The translations under genes were made by a program, and so were the position numbers. From Hymenochaete sp. R1 (Eukaryota > Basidiomycota > Agaricomycetes > Hymenochaetales > Hymenochaetaceae): 64,000 bases of DNA. The notes below the pieces were generated by a model. The model had not been told where the DNA came from and searched no databases. It saw only the letters and a program-made list of their open reading frames with translations. The stretch lies in assembly GCA_019400425.1 (NCBI GenBank), contig JAFREE010000096.1, positions 1 through 64,000 of the forward strand, written 5' to 3'. The first letter of the stretch is position 1. Each line of letters opens with the position of its first letter. This document shows, in pieces, positions 12,146 to 24,053 of the stretch.

Positions 12146-15112
12146 TCATAAAACACCTAAAGGATCGCCAGCACGTTGCGACGCATTGTTACTTTCTACC
12201 GCGCCGCCTGTCCCACTGGTGATGACCGTAAGATTAGATATCGAAAGTTCCGTACCCAACGGTCGCCGCTCCTCCCGGTGCTCCTCCATTTGGGACGGTG
12301 AATTTGAAGATGCGCTTGTGTTCTCCGCTATGTCGGTTTTTCCGTTGTCTGATGTCTGCCATGGATTGTCGAGCGAAAGAGAGGCCAAGCTCGACGATAC
12401 AGACTCTGTTCGCCATCTTTCCGAAGGAAGTCGAGTATCTACAGCCCAACTCGGCGTCTTCACGTTGCTTCCTGTGCTTGAGCTCCAATTCATGTCCATT
12501 CCGCTTCTATCCCCCCAGTCCCCGTGAGCACTCTGTAGCTCTTTGTCTTCTGATCCCTGTTTTGAATTACTCCATCCCTGCGCTCCGCCCGCACCTTTGA
12601 CCTCCCTTGATACGTCTTCATAGGCATTCTGTACAGCTGTGAACGCCGTAGTCGCGCTTGAGGACAGTCGCTCCCACATTGATTTCCCACCAGATCGCAG
12701 AAGATCCAATTGAGGATTCATACCGCGAGAGAATTGATCAGGTCGAGTGGGAGAAGGAGAGACCGTCGTACTTCGTGGTGCTCGAACTTGGAACGATGGT
12801 CCTGGACTATCGGTGACGCTTTGTCTGATTCTTGCTCCACCCGAATCTTCTACAGAGACCGTTGGAGACGAAAAAGAAGAGGTCGAAGCGACACCGTGCA
12901 CAATCTCGGAAGTTGACCCTGACCCTCTTTGTGTGACCGGAGGGGTCATAGAACGAGGTGGAGAAGGAGTCGAGGACAATGTCATCGACGAATCGAATTT
13001 TGCGCCCGTCGGAGAATTCAAGACAGGATCTTCTGAGCTTCCAGTTACAAGCCCTACAATGTCCGCGCCTTTGGTATCAAACACAGTTGCTATCCCATTC
13101 ATCTCACCGTCATTTCTCCCGTACAACTCATGCCAAAACTTTACGTCCTTGGGATCTGGAAACAGGACCCCCATGTTCCCTTCTCCGTCTCTTCGTGATG
13201 GGTCGTCCAGGGATGCGTCGTATTCCGGGTTTCGATTTCTCTCTATTTCATCCGGACTACTGAGAAAATCCCAAAGACTGTGCGTCGTGTCGCTCAGCGG
13301 TCTTTCTCCTGTTTTCCGTTCGCGTTCGCAATTGAAAAGGAACGTCCCAAACTGGGAGGAATACAGGTGATAGAAGATTTTTTCCAAATACTGCCCATTG
13401 AACTCGAATCGGTTTGGGTACTGGAGTTGAATTTGCCGAACACATTCTAAAAACTGGTGGAAAACGGGACTAGTTTCTTTGAGGTGGCTTTGTCCGACTA
13501 GCCTATTCTGTACCGATGCGAAGAGAGCCTGTGCAACTTCCGCACCACTTCCCGCCGGCGTCTCGGTAGCTGTTATGAAGATTTTATCCGATGAGAGGTG
13601 TCCGCAACGGTCTGCGAACCTATGCCCAAAAGATGCCCAGTCCTTCTCTATGAGTATCTGGAACCCTTTGAACGTGCGATAGAAAGGGTCCAAGCAGAGT
13701 TGTGCGAGTGAAGAAAGCTGTGCAGTACGATCCCAGCCGTCTGAGCAATGGATCAAGACGTGGGAAGAGTTCACATGTACATTGCGTACAATGAGAAGCG
13801 TACCATCGAGTATTGCAGAAAGATGACGAAGCCAGCCCGAACGACGAAGAGCTTCCCTGTCAAGGACCGGCTGTGACGAAAGTGTATCTCCGAGCATGGA
13901 GTCGGAACCAAGCACACTCAGCGTTGAGACGTCTGACTCTCGTAGGGCTTCAACGACCCTGTTCAAAGAATCACGCATGACATGGATATTGTCGATCCCG
14001 AGATATGCCTTCTTGCCTTCCTTGTAATACTCCATATTCTCAGACCCCGCTCCTTTTGCTACATTTGCCATGGCATTTGTAGTAGGCCGTGCATCGATGA
14101 TCAAATTCGTTGACGTAGCACCATAGACAATCGCAGTAGGAGCGCGCGTCTCAGAGGGCTGATGTGACTGGAAGATGGCTTCAACAAGTTTCTCGTCCTG
14201 AACAGAGCGGCTGTTCCGTAAACCAACCATAGGCTGACTTGATCGTGTGATGGTTCCCTGAAAAAAAAATAGAGAATTTATTGAACTCGCAGATATGTGA
14301 TTATTGTAATTATACTCACAAAATTTGCCCAGTGTAAGTATACCAAAGACGGTATTCGGCATTTGCTACGATACTTGGACGCATACTGCAAAGTTGCATC
14401 GCTTATTCTCGTGGGTACGACTAGGGTCCCTGGGTACGTAGGGCAGAACTAAAACCTAGGTCAATAATCAATCAAAATTTAGACAGCCTTGTAGCATACT
14501 GAGTAATCCTTGTTAATATCAGTGAACCTCCAAGCCTTCGATCTGGTGCCAACGCCCATGCGACGAAACTCTTTCCGTGGAGCGTACAGATCCCAACCTT
14601 CCGTTGAGGGCAAAGGAGGACTAGGAGAGTAGAAGAATGCATATAATTGTGATACAGAAGCTGTCGATGAGGAATATCAGGATAGTGATATAAAAGACAT
14701 GGTAGTACACACTTGCAACCGTTGCACCACGGATACTTTCGAAAACATCAGAAGATTCCGAGTTTTTGCATAGCTTCAGAGTAGATGACCGAAAGTTCCG
14801 GGTGTGTATGAGAATTGGGTAAAATCCTTCGATGTTTATGGGCGTACGAGTAACGAGTGTCAACAACGCGTATGGTATCTAAAAGTCACTTTCAGGGTAC
14901 ATATGCGCAACAAGAAGAAGCCTCATACCCATGTTTCTTTCTTCGTCGAGTCTTTCCACTCAAATATTATATGGTGCGAAGTTAAATGAATTGTGCCCCT
15001 TGCTGATCGACCCTCCGTTAGAATCTCGATATCCTCGACCTATGATAGATTAGCGAGACCCCACTCGCATGACTGCGTTTCTCTTTACTTTTGCAACTTT
15101 GATGGCGTCCAT
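12146..15112 (-). CDS. YMR1: GRAM-myotubularin PI3P phosphatase
   Basis: Myotubularin-family lipid phosphatase that removes the 3-phosphate of PI3P and PI(3,5)P2 on endosomal membranes. The start MDAIKVAK at 15112 is followed by introns and a PH-GRAM segment (VEDIEILTEG, TIHLTSHHIIFEW, RTPINIEGFYPILIHTRNF). The phosphatase part has LYAFFYSPSPP, GWDLYAPRKEFRRMGVGTR, AWRFTDINKDYS, VPTRISDATLQYASKYR, LVYLHWAN, then GTITRSSQPMVGLRN, and the CX5R active site HCSDGWDRTAQ in a long exon. QYPNRFEFNGQYLEKI and FGTFLFNCERER close the conserved part. A serine/threonine-rich tail of roughly 300 residues of low complexity follows and ends AGDPLGVL. The Met at 14362 is internal: coding similarity continues upstream through at least four introns. 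Yeast has a single myotubularin, YMR1, and this looks like its orthologue with a longer tail. Confidence 0.92.
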
Positions 15113-15518
15113 TTCGGCGGTAGCGATGAGAGCAACGAATGCACACAGGAACACCAGGTTTATGATTCAGGGTGCCCTACAAGTGTCTGAGTCGGAGTAA
15201 GGTAGTACTTAAAGAAAGGCGGGCGTTGTACACGTCGATCAGCAGCTACCTCGCCCGTACCTACTTGCTCATGCTAGAGATGACTTACGTCATGAAGGGC
15301 GGAGCGGAGAGCGGGGCTGAGGGACACACTCAACAGGCAAGGCACAAATTATGGCGTTTTGAGTCAAGAACGTCTCTATTCGAGATTCCGGCCGTTCTAA
15401 TCTTACATTAAATTAATACATTCTACAACTCAGTCTTTTCTATTATGTGTAGGTCTGTGTAGGTCAACGGAGAGAAAAACATCCGTGAAGTATGAACCTC
15501 CGTTGTTACTAACGTGAT
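15113..15518. other. Region between YMR1-like start and ADE4 stop
   Basis: 406 bp holding the promoter of the YMR1-like gene and the 3' UTR of ADE4, both on the minus strand. Short ORFs are incidental. A decamer AACGTGATTC occurs twice in tandem near 15510-15531. No other structure was noticed. Confidence 0.4.
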
Positions 15519-17542
15519 TCAACGTGATTCAGTCCAGGAGTTGTACAAACCAACAGTATCGTCGGCTCCATTCATAGGGCCGCTGCAACCGATGGCCAGC
15601 TCCCCAAGCTCAGCCATGTTCTTGCCCTTCGACGGCGGTTCAGAGGCATTTCGGTCGCCGTCGACCAGCTTGGGATCTTTTATCAAGACCTTCGCGTTGT
15701 CTGATCGCAAATATTCTATACGTTGCAGATATGCCTCATCAACGCCCCCAGTCACATAATCGCCGTTGAATACGGAGCAGTCAAATGTTGAGATGTCGAC
15801 ATTGAACTGACGAACAGCAGACACAAGGTCAGGAAGCGTCTGAAAGATGACAAGGTCTGCACCAATTGCTTCGGCAATTTCTTTTGTATCCTTGCCATGC
15901 GCCACAAGCTCTGTTCTTGAAGGCATGTCGATTCCATAAACGTTCGAAAACCTTAGTGATGAAAGTAATCATTCAACAAAATTCTTTGCAGACCATTGAC
16001 AACTTGCCTTATGGGAGGTGCGCAGCTGGCGACGACCACCTTCCGAGCCCCTACGTCCTTTGCCATTTGGACAATCTCCTTTGATGTCGTCCCACGCACA
16101 ATCGAATCTACATGACGGAACGAAGTAAACCATCGAATTATCCATTATTAACGAGTATCTTACTAACCGTCAACAATGAGTACGTTTTTATCCGCAAATT
16201 CTAAAGCCATGGCGTTGAGCTTTCGTCGAACATTTTGACGCCTAGTTCAGTGCATTCATCAGCTTCGAGCTTCTAATGGTAAGAACATATTTACCTCAAC
16301 TGTTGACCAGGCATGATGAAGGTTCGCCCAACATAACGATTTTTGATGAACCCTTCCCTATATGGTAGTTTAAGACGTTGCGCAAGGTTTAGAGCTGCCA
16401 CTCTGGATGTGTCCGGGACTGGAATTACAACATCTACATGGATCTGGTGCTCGCCTAAGACACGTTGCACTTCATCAGCGAGATTGTCGCCCATGGCCAT
16501 CCGAGATCTATATACGCTGACGCCGTCTAACACCGAGTCTGGCCGGGCAAAGTAGACATATTCAAAGATGTCAGGAGCAAAGGTAGTAGGTGACCCGACC
16601 TGGCGTCTCGATACACGAGACCTTGTGATAATAATAGCTTCGCCTTGGTCCGATAAGTTTGCGGGGATATTTCACAGACGTATGAAAAGCATACCAGGGT
16701 GAACATCTTCCCATTCGGAAAAACCGCTTGCATCAGCAACTACGCTCTCACTTGCGAACATGTAATCCGATCCACCAGAGGTGGAACGACGGGCCATGCC
16801 GACAGGTCGGATGCCGTTGGGGTCACGAAATGCGATAATACCGAATCCAGCGAGCATTGCAACGCATGCATATGCGCCTTTGCATTCCTCCATCAATCCT
16901 CCAATAGCCGTAAAGATGTCTTCCTCGTTGATACGAAACTTGCCAGTCTTCTGAAGATTGTTGGCAAAAATATTGAGCAAAAGCTCAGAGTCAGAGTTTG
17001 TGTTGATATGCCTGTGTGCTTCTGCATCCATAAATTGAAGGAGCGGTGCTGTATTAATTAAATTCCCGTTCTTGGAAGATTCAATGTTCTAAACTGCGTA
17101 ACAATACGGAAGAGCTCACATGCGCAAAGACAATACCATAAGGTGAGTTGACATAGAATGGTTGGGCCTCCGCGTGTGATGAGCTACCAGCGGTCGGATA
17201 ACGTACTAGTGACTGCTTGTTTGCGATGCCAAGACCTGCAATGATGTGCTCTGACTCACCGTGTCCAACACCCATGGCACCGACAAGTCGGCGAACTGCA
17301 TTCTTGTCAAAAACATCTCTGACCATCCCATTGGCTTTGCATTGGTAGAAACGTCCCTTGTAGCCACATGTTACTATTCCACAAGCGTCCTGTCCGCGAT
17401 GCTGGAGTAATGAAAGACCTTCGTAGATTTCCGATGCACAGTCGATATTTGCATCATGCAGTAGTAATCCAAGTATACCGCACACTATTGGAAGTCAGTA
17501 TCCCAGAACATGGCAAAATATGGACATGAGATATTACGAACT
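15519..17542 (-). CDS. ADE4: Amidophosphoribosyltransferase, start codon split by an intron
   Basis: First step of purine synthesis: transfers ammonia from glutamine to PRPP. The N-terminal [10 protein letters not shown] supplies the class II glutaminase nucleophile Cys, followed by [47 protein letters not shown] and [12 protein letters not shown]. The transferase part has [16 protein letters not shown], the PRPP motif [18 protein letters not shown] and [10 protein letters not shown], then [17 protein letters not shown]. It ends LYNSWTESR. In the genome the Cys codon is preceded by GTG, not ATG: the sequence reads ...CCAATAG-TG-TGC. An intron from 17541 to 17485 (57 nt, GTTCGT donor, TACTGAC branch site, CAATAG acceptor) joins an A at 17542 to that TG and creates ATG directly before Cys. 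This is the only arrangement I found that gives Met-Cys. A TGAGTCA site lies at 17593-17599, about 50 bp upstream. Confidence 0.92.
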
Positions 17543-18163
17543 TGGGATCCGAGCTCTGAAGCCACGTTTGAAGTAACAAATTACGAGTTGTTTGAGTCAA
17601 AGATCATATGCATGGGTGTATGAAGTCGACGGACCGACGCTCGGTGGTTCTTCAAATTTGTGTCACGAAAAATCATGTGACTAGCTGGGCGTTTACCGTA
17701 ATATATTAATATTGATATTAATATTTGGCCTCCACACAGCGATCCTTTTTCCCACACTACTAATGTTTGGCTGAACATGTCGCAGAAATTGGACAATTAA
17801 AAACAATGCGCCGCGACTTACTAATTTAGGACGGTTAGGGATTTGGGAGAGATCAGGAGAAGTGTAGAATTAACGTTAATGGACTAGAAACTAGGGGAAA
17901 AAGGAATTAGCCATGTGTATGAGTAGTATCAATTGAGAGGATTGCGAAAAATACACGAGAAGACAATTATTGTGGGAAAATTGATCGCCGCTGTGGGCAA
18001 AAATAGCGAAAATGCTTGCTTCCTGAAGACGCGCTGTGGTCACGTGGAATGATCATCTGGCCGCGCTGACCTGAGTCGCCGCAACCATTCCCTTTCCTCT
18101 AACCATCTGTCTCTCATCCAGGTTCCCAGTCGACTTTCGATAGCAACAATTTTTTTCCACCAA
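17543..18163. promoter_or_regulatory. Divergent promoter region of ADE4 and GCD7
   Basis: 621 bp between an ADE4 gene on minus and the eIF2B beta gene on plus. TGAGTCA at 17593-17599 is a full AP-1/Gcn4-type core about 50 bp from the ADE4 start. At 17703-17724 the self-complementary decamer ATATTAATAT occurs twice, separated by TG, forming an AT-only palindrome. A pyrimidine-rich leader precedes the GCD7 ATG from about 18085. No coding segment was recognised. Confidence 0.45.
17703..17724. repeat. Tandem pair of self-complementary ATATTAATAT decamers
   Basis: Positions 17703-17712 and 17715-17724 are identical and each equals its own reverse complement. The element can therefore pair with itself as one 22-nt near-palindrome. 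It sits about 160 bp upstream of the ADE4 start and could act as an AT-rich nucleosome-free or TATA-like element; function is unknown. Confidence 0.5.
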
Positions 18164-19638
18164 ATGTCATCGGAGCGATCGTCTTCAAGTCAAAGACTAG
18201 TAGATAATCTGGTTTGGAAGCTTAGGCGGCGGTGCGTAGTTCGCCACACCCAATGATTTGCCGTGTTCTAATATATGCATGACTCAGGCAACTGGTGGGA
18301 TCTAGAGAAACAGCTCTTGAAACGCTTCAAGTTATCCGACAAGTCATACTTAGATCAAGATTCCGTAGTATTGATGACCTTGTCTCAACCATCAAGTCGG
18401 TGGGTCGCAAGCTATCTCAGGCGCAACCGAAAGGTGCTGTTATGCTTTCCTTGGTCATTGTACTTCTTCCTGACGACGTCGCTTTCAACCAGAATTCACC
18501 GTTGGAAACACAATCCGAAAGATTCTTCACCACATCCGAGAAGAATATGCGGCGATCTATAATCAAACAGTGGAACCGAAACGGTCTGGCTTGTCTATCT
18601 CCAACTTCATACTTTTGGGTCAACCGAAGAAGCATTCTACTCATCCAAAGCCATCAGCAGTACATACTGTAGTGGATGAGATGAGCGACTCAGATAGTTT
18701 TACACAAGGTCTGAAGCCGGTGCTAATGGAAGCAATACAAGATGTGCTCGATGAACTAGAGACTGTTTATGACAGTATATCCAAGGGCGCGAAGGACCAC
18801 ATTCACTCAGAGTAAGTCAAGATCTGCCTTTTCTTTATTAATTACCTATATGCAATCTCCATTGATGTCATCCTCTTGCAGTGAAATTATCCTCACTATT
18901 GGCAAATCACGTACTGTGGAAGCGTACCTCAAAACTGCCTCTCACTATCGGAACTTCAGTGTGATAGTTGCCGAAACGAGTCCACAGTGAGTATGACGAT
19001 CCCATCGAGTGAGAAATGGTGATATAATGTGAGGTGGTATATAGATATAGTGGCCATGAGATGGCACAATCTCTTTCTGCAGTCGGTATTTCGACATTCC
19101 TCGTCCCTGATTCGTCAATCTATGCGATCATGTCCCGAGTCAATAAAGTCATTCTTGGTGCTCACGCTATTCTTGCAAACGGTGGAATGTTCGCTATCAC
19201 GGGCTCGCTTCTGGCGGTCACGGCCGCACGGGCCCACAGTACGCCTGTGGCAGTTTGTGCAGGCCAATTTAAGCTAACTCCCTTGTGGAATTTGTACCAT
19301 CAATATGGTGCCTTGGATCTCGCAAATCCAAGTAGCGTTCTCGGATTTGAAGAGGGGACCCTAGTAGAAAAGGTCGATATCGTAAACCCATATTACGACT
19401 ATGTCAATCCAGAGCTTCTTGACGTATATATCACAAATGAGTGAGTTCTGCTTTTGCGCTGTTGCTACCATATTGTCTAATTGATGTCACTACGTTTACA
19501 GCGGCGACCATCCACCTTCTTCCATATACAGGTATCGTAAACGCTTAATGCTAATTCCTGATTCTACCTACTGAACTAATTTTAATGGTTACCAGACTAG
19601 TCAAGGAAACTTATGATGACGAAGACACTGACTTATAG
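18164..19638 (+). CDS. GCD7: eIF2B subunit beta
   Basis: Regulatory subunit of eIF2B, the guanine-nucleotide exchange factor that recharges eIF2 with GTP. With alpha and delta it forms the part that senses phosphorylated eIF2. Reading from ATG 18164: [20 protein letters not shown], intron, [39 protein letters not shown], intron (about 18434-18490), [18 protein letters not shown]. The Rossmann-like half follows: [82 protein letters not shown], and the terminal [20 protein letters not shown]. It ends [12 protein letters not shown]. Length is about 400 residues, normal for the family. It is head to head with ADE4. In yeast, eIF2B activity sets GCN4 translation, which in turn drives genes such as ADE4 and TRP5. 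Confidence 0.93.
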
Positions 19639-19807
19639 ACAAACTAGTCATGATAAACTATATATTCTAGATATAGAACAGCAAAAAGGCGCGCACTGCT
19701 ATAAATAGTGGTTTGCCGCACCAATCAACGGGTACTAGACCGAAGCAACAGACAGAAATGCGGTGCGACCGCGCCATTTCCCCTTTCCGGTATTAATCAC
19801 CGGGCCT

Positions 19808-22800
19808 TCATTTAGAGCTCAAAATGTCAAAAAATGCCTCTTGAGGAAGCTCCACACTTCCAACCTTCTTCATGCGGCGTTTACTCTCCTTTTGATTCTC
19901 AAGATGTTTCATTTTACGTTCGTAGTGGCCTAAAAAATGAAGTCGCTCACGGATGAGCGCGTCCCTTGGGCATGATAAATTAGATTCCGAACCTCCGTAT
20001 AGACCAGCCGTGACATCAGCACGACGGGCAGATAGCGTTTCTCGTGCAACTACTTTTTTCCCGACTGCAGCCTAGAGTGATGTATTGTTAAGTAATCAAC
20101 GTCTCTACTGATCACGACGTGGAATGAGGCTACCTGTATAGGAACCTCAAACAATTGCCGGGGCAAAACTTTATCTGCGTGTGATAATCTCATGTCAACC
20201 ACTGCTAGTCATACTTCTGTGCTGCTTACGGAGTTTCTTCACCCAGGCTTTGCCGATGGTATGCTCAGCCGAGCGATGCACCTACCGAATGATGATCAGA
20301 GTGTGATCATGGACAAGGATCCAGACTTACGATGAGAGCGAGGGCATCGACAGGTTTTGAGTTTAATAGAAAAACTAGCTGAGGATCATCAATATAGAAC
20401 AAAAAATGCGGGTCCTCAATGTAAAACCCACTTTGGATAAATCAGCTTTCTTGTAACCAGCATCTTCATAACTTGAGAAATTAAGAGGTAAAAAGAGACC
20501 TATCAACGTATGCCAGTAAGAAACGTACTCGAAGCTGGCATAGCCAGAGCTACGACTTTTCAACTCCGAGAAAAAGTTGGACACGATTTCTGCGAGAGGC
20601 AGAACGCAGGTTATGAGAACACGGGGCGACGTCGATTCATCGAGGTATCGGTAGTCAAAATTCATTGCACGATGCGAGTGACAAAGATCCATCATGTCAC
20701 CAAGGTACTCTAAAACCAATATCAATTTTGCAATGAGGACGCACAATGATGCAATAAGGCTTACCCTCAGATACAATGATAGAAGCTTTGATAATAGGCT
20801 CTTGGACTTCTTTGACGTGTGAAGTAGCGTCCGATAGGTCTGGAAAGTCCGTAGGATTGCTCACGAAAACCGTCTTGTCTCGATACAGAACTATGACATG
20901 GTCTTAGTTTACCTTTAGAAGTCAGAACAACATTGTTGTCACCTTTGTACGGTACTGTTGGTGCCGTGAGAATCACATTTGCGTCATATTCATCCTCAAG
21001 TCTCTAACATCCATATGATAAACTGCTCGATCATTAAGTGGCTCGTTACACACCTGTCGAAAGACATCCATATGTAGTGTACCCAAAAATCCCAGGCGCA
21101 GTCCTTGACCAAGAGCAGCAGAAGACTCTCGCTGAATCGAAATGCTACGATCTGTTAATGCCAGCTATTTTAAGGACGTCAATAGAGAAAAATAGCACAG
21201 AGATAGAGCACTCTCACTCTTTCAACGGACTCTTCAAGTTTTGGAAAGTCAGTTGAATCTAATGGGAAAACACCCGAATACACCTAAGTAACGAGTCAAA
21301 TATCGCCCAAATGCTGAAATTAGGTTACGAACCATCGCCTTTGAAGGCATAAACATTGGCAAAGCAGTGACTTTGCTGCCGACCGCATGTAAGGTATCCC
21401 CTATATATGCTATATAATTATCAGACGTGTTCCATACTATATTCTACTCTCAAAGATGAAACTTACCTTCGGCTGCGTTTTTCATGTTACAAGTCACGTA
21501 TCCAACTTGACCAGCATGAAGTGCATCGGTTAGCTGCTGATTAGGACTCATGACGCCGACTTCCGTGACTTCATATTTTTTCTTAGTGTGATAACTTTGT
21601 ATTTTGTCCCCTTCAAGAAACTTATTCATTATTAATGTGGTCAATACTTTTTTTAAAACGTACCACATCGTAGTTGACCGGAAACAATATTCACTAAAGA
21701 GACAACGCCCTTATACCGATCATAACTGAATTTCATACATGTAAGGCAGAAACAGCAGACAAAGATACTGTGCTTACGACGAATCAAACAGGAAGGCCGA
21801 CAATTCAGCATCTCTTTTAGCGTTTGGGGCAGGTATTCTTTCAACAATTGCGTCCAAAACCCTCGACGTCCCCATTCCTGTTTTTGCCGAGACATATAGT
21901 ATACTATCCGGATTAATACCAAAAGTGGATTTCATTTGTGTAGCAACTTCCTCGGGCCGAGCTGCTGGTAGATCTATCTAAAAGTATAATCATTCTTAAA
22001 AGATGGGAATCTTACTGCAATGAACCAACTCACCTTGTTCAGCACGGGGATGACTTCAAGACCTTTTTCTTTAGCAATATGGAAGACAGACATCGTCTGA
22101 GCTTGGATTCCTTGACTCGCATCTACAAGGAAGAGAACGCCTTGACACGCAGCCATTGAACGCGCGACTTCCCAGGCAAAATCGACATGACCCTTGTAAA
22201 CCCACAACATAAAATTAGTTTAGACGTCAAAGTAGATCATATTTTAAGGACTGACAGGTGTATCAATGAGATTGAGAAGAAACCGATGCTCTTGATATGT
22301 GTGAAGCATGCTAGGTATATAATTTAATATTGTGCCGGCTTGATATTCATCATCTTTACCTCGCTGTCTGAGCTTTCACTTTGAACAGAATATCAGCACG
22401 CAACTCGTTTACGACAGTCACGCCAAGTACACTCACCAGTGATGCCTCTTTCCCGTTCTACCTTAAGTTTGTCAAGTACTTGCTTGTTCCCATCACGATC
22501 ATTGCTAATTGTGCCAGTCAACTGTCCAATTTAAATTAAGCATATGTGAAATATTAGATCTGGAATATAATACTTCAAGCAACCTAAGCTTATAGTTTAA
22601 CACCGTGAATGCTTGCAAGACGTAAGGAAAGAATCTTACCTGTCAGCCAACGTGGATTTCCCATGATCTGAGCTCCCGGGCCACGTTAAAACAAAACACT
22701 AGGATATCATGACATGTGCACACACACACACCTATGTGGGCTATGATAGAGAAATTACTAGCAGGATATCAATGACCATTGCTCAATAACAGAGCCAAGA

Positions 22801-22960
22801 CGCACCGGATTAGGTTAGGTGGAAACTCCGATACATTAAGCTTTTTTTCGGTATGCTTGTAGAGGACACGGCACGAGCTGAAGTGTCTGAACCAACAATC
22901 GCGAGATAACTCTCTGAACGGTCGAGCGTTGAGAATGACAATGCGAGATGAAAGAGGCAT
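19808..22960 (-). CDS. GUF1: Mitochondrial elongation factor 4 (GUF1/LepA)
   Basis: Ribosome-associated GTPase of the mitochondrial matrix that moves stalled ribosomes back one step, orthologue of bacterial LepA. The start [15 protein letters not shown] at 22960 gives a basic, hydroxylated presequence ([18 protein letters not shown]) fitting mitochondrial import; an upstream TTG frame was not used. Two introns then split the G1 region: NFSIIAHI followed by [10 protein letters not shown]. Later come [57 protein letters not shown], the G4 motif [23 protein letters not shown], the LepA-type segment [19 protein letters not shown], and [14 protein letters not shown]. The C-terminal domain has [10 protein letters not shown] and ends FFDILSSK. 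One donor (22731) lies inside a GT dinucleotide repeat. The gene is convergent with GCD7, 169 bp between stops. Confidence 0.93.
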
Positions 22961-23240
22961 GCAATAGTAGAGAAGGTACGAGTGTAGCAAGAGTTGTCAC
23001 CTTTAGTTCATTGTCGAGATTGGAAGGCTGCCAGTTGAGAGACGCTTTGTGCTAAGCGTCAACTACGTCAACCCTCGACTCGGAGGGGGCTAGGCGGGAG
23101 CTTAGCCAGGGCCAGGGAAGGGTGACATTGTAAATCATGTGATCGATCGACGCTGACGTTAATATTAGCCTATGCTACGCTTGAAATGAATCCCAACCAC
23201 AACCACAACCACTAGACCTACCGGTACTACCGAAGACGGC
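22961..23240. promoter_or_regulatory. Divergent promoter region of GUF1 and CWF18
   Basis: 280 bp between two opposite start codons. It includes a palindromic GATCGATC near 23141-23149. No TATA box or known site was identified with confidence. Confidence 0.35.
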
Positions 23241-23873
23241 ATGTCATTATCTGAAGAATCAGAATCTCGGAGACAGCGTTTGCTAGCTTTGAGAAGACGA
23301 AGGCAGGGGGGAACTGAGTCAGATAGGTAAGATTCTTTTTTCATAATCGTCGCGATCACTCAAGGTGATGGAGTTGTTCAGCACGCCCCTGCTGTCTTCG
23401 CGCAACTTCGATCCTGAGACTCGCACACTGAGGAAGAGGGGTACAGATGATGAAAAAGTTACGAATACAGTAGAGAAGGATATAAGAGGGCTGGCGGACG
23501 CTATTGTAACCCAAGATGAGGAAGTGCGAGCGCAAGAACTTGTCCGTGTTTACGCATACTTGTAGTCGTGACTTTGCTTACATCTGACACGTAAAAGGAC
23601 CTCACTAACATTGCCCCGAAAAGAATCAACTGGGATCTCAAGAGGGACATGGAAAAGAAATTGGCGAAGCTGGAGAGAAAGACGCAAGAAGCCACTCACA
23701 CTCTTATCAGTGCGCACATACTTTCATTTTCTGAGATAGGGGCATCTTAATCTTTCTTGATCCGAACAGGGCAACGTCTTTCCGCGCAGAAGGACATGCC
23801 GGAAGACATATTGGGCGCTATGAATGCACAAACTGTTGCGACAGATGATAACGACTCCGACGATGACCTATGA
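23241..23873 (+). CDS. CWF18: Spliceosome factor CWF18 / CCDC12 family
   Basis: Small protein of the Cdc5/Prp19-associated spliceosome. Exon 1 encodes MSLSEESESRRQRLLALRRR, a basic coiled-coil start. After an intron that ends at gttgttcag (about 23379) the frame reads STPLLSSRNFDPETRTLRKR, then VEKDIRGLADAIVTQDEE. The signature LTNIAPKRINWDLKRDMEKK follows, then KLERKTQEATHTLIRQRL, and an acidic end DDNDSDDDL-stop. The acceptor was chosen because the earlier AG at about 23363 would bring a stop in frame. About 165 residues, typical for the family. Schizosaccharomyces has the named homologue cwf18 and animals CCDC12; budding yeast lacks an obvious one. Four short introns are needed. Confidence 0.9.
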
Positions 23874-24053
23874 ATGTACTTGAACTGACTTGAAGTTGAC
23901 CGCTATTCGGCAAGGATAAATCATCTTTGTCAAATAAAGGTTTCTTACATACGCAAGTACTATTCACCTTATCATATCAACTGTAATAATAAATGTGTAT
24001 TTAGCAGGTCTAACCCCCCAACTCTTCTCCCCCTTTTTTGTTTATCAAGTACA

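Noticed and set aside
12747..13370. 207-codon plus-strand open frame
   Set aside because: It is antisense to the Ser/Pro-rich tail exon of the myotubularin gene and is open because of base composition.
14300..14362. Apparent start of the myotubularin gene at 14362 (MPNTVFG)
   Set aside because: In another phase the same exon carries conserved upstream residues (VPTRISDATLQYASKYR) that continue through introns to 15112.
17081..17485. GTG-initiated ADE4 frame
   Set aside because: GTG is not a usual eukaryotic start, and an intron supplies ATG in exactly the right place.
22961..22990. Extension of GUF1 to a TTG upstream of 22960
   Set aside because: Not an ATG; the presequence is already adequate from 22960.
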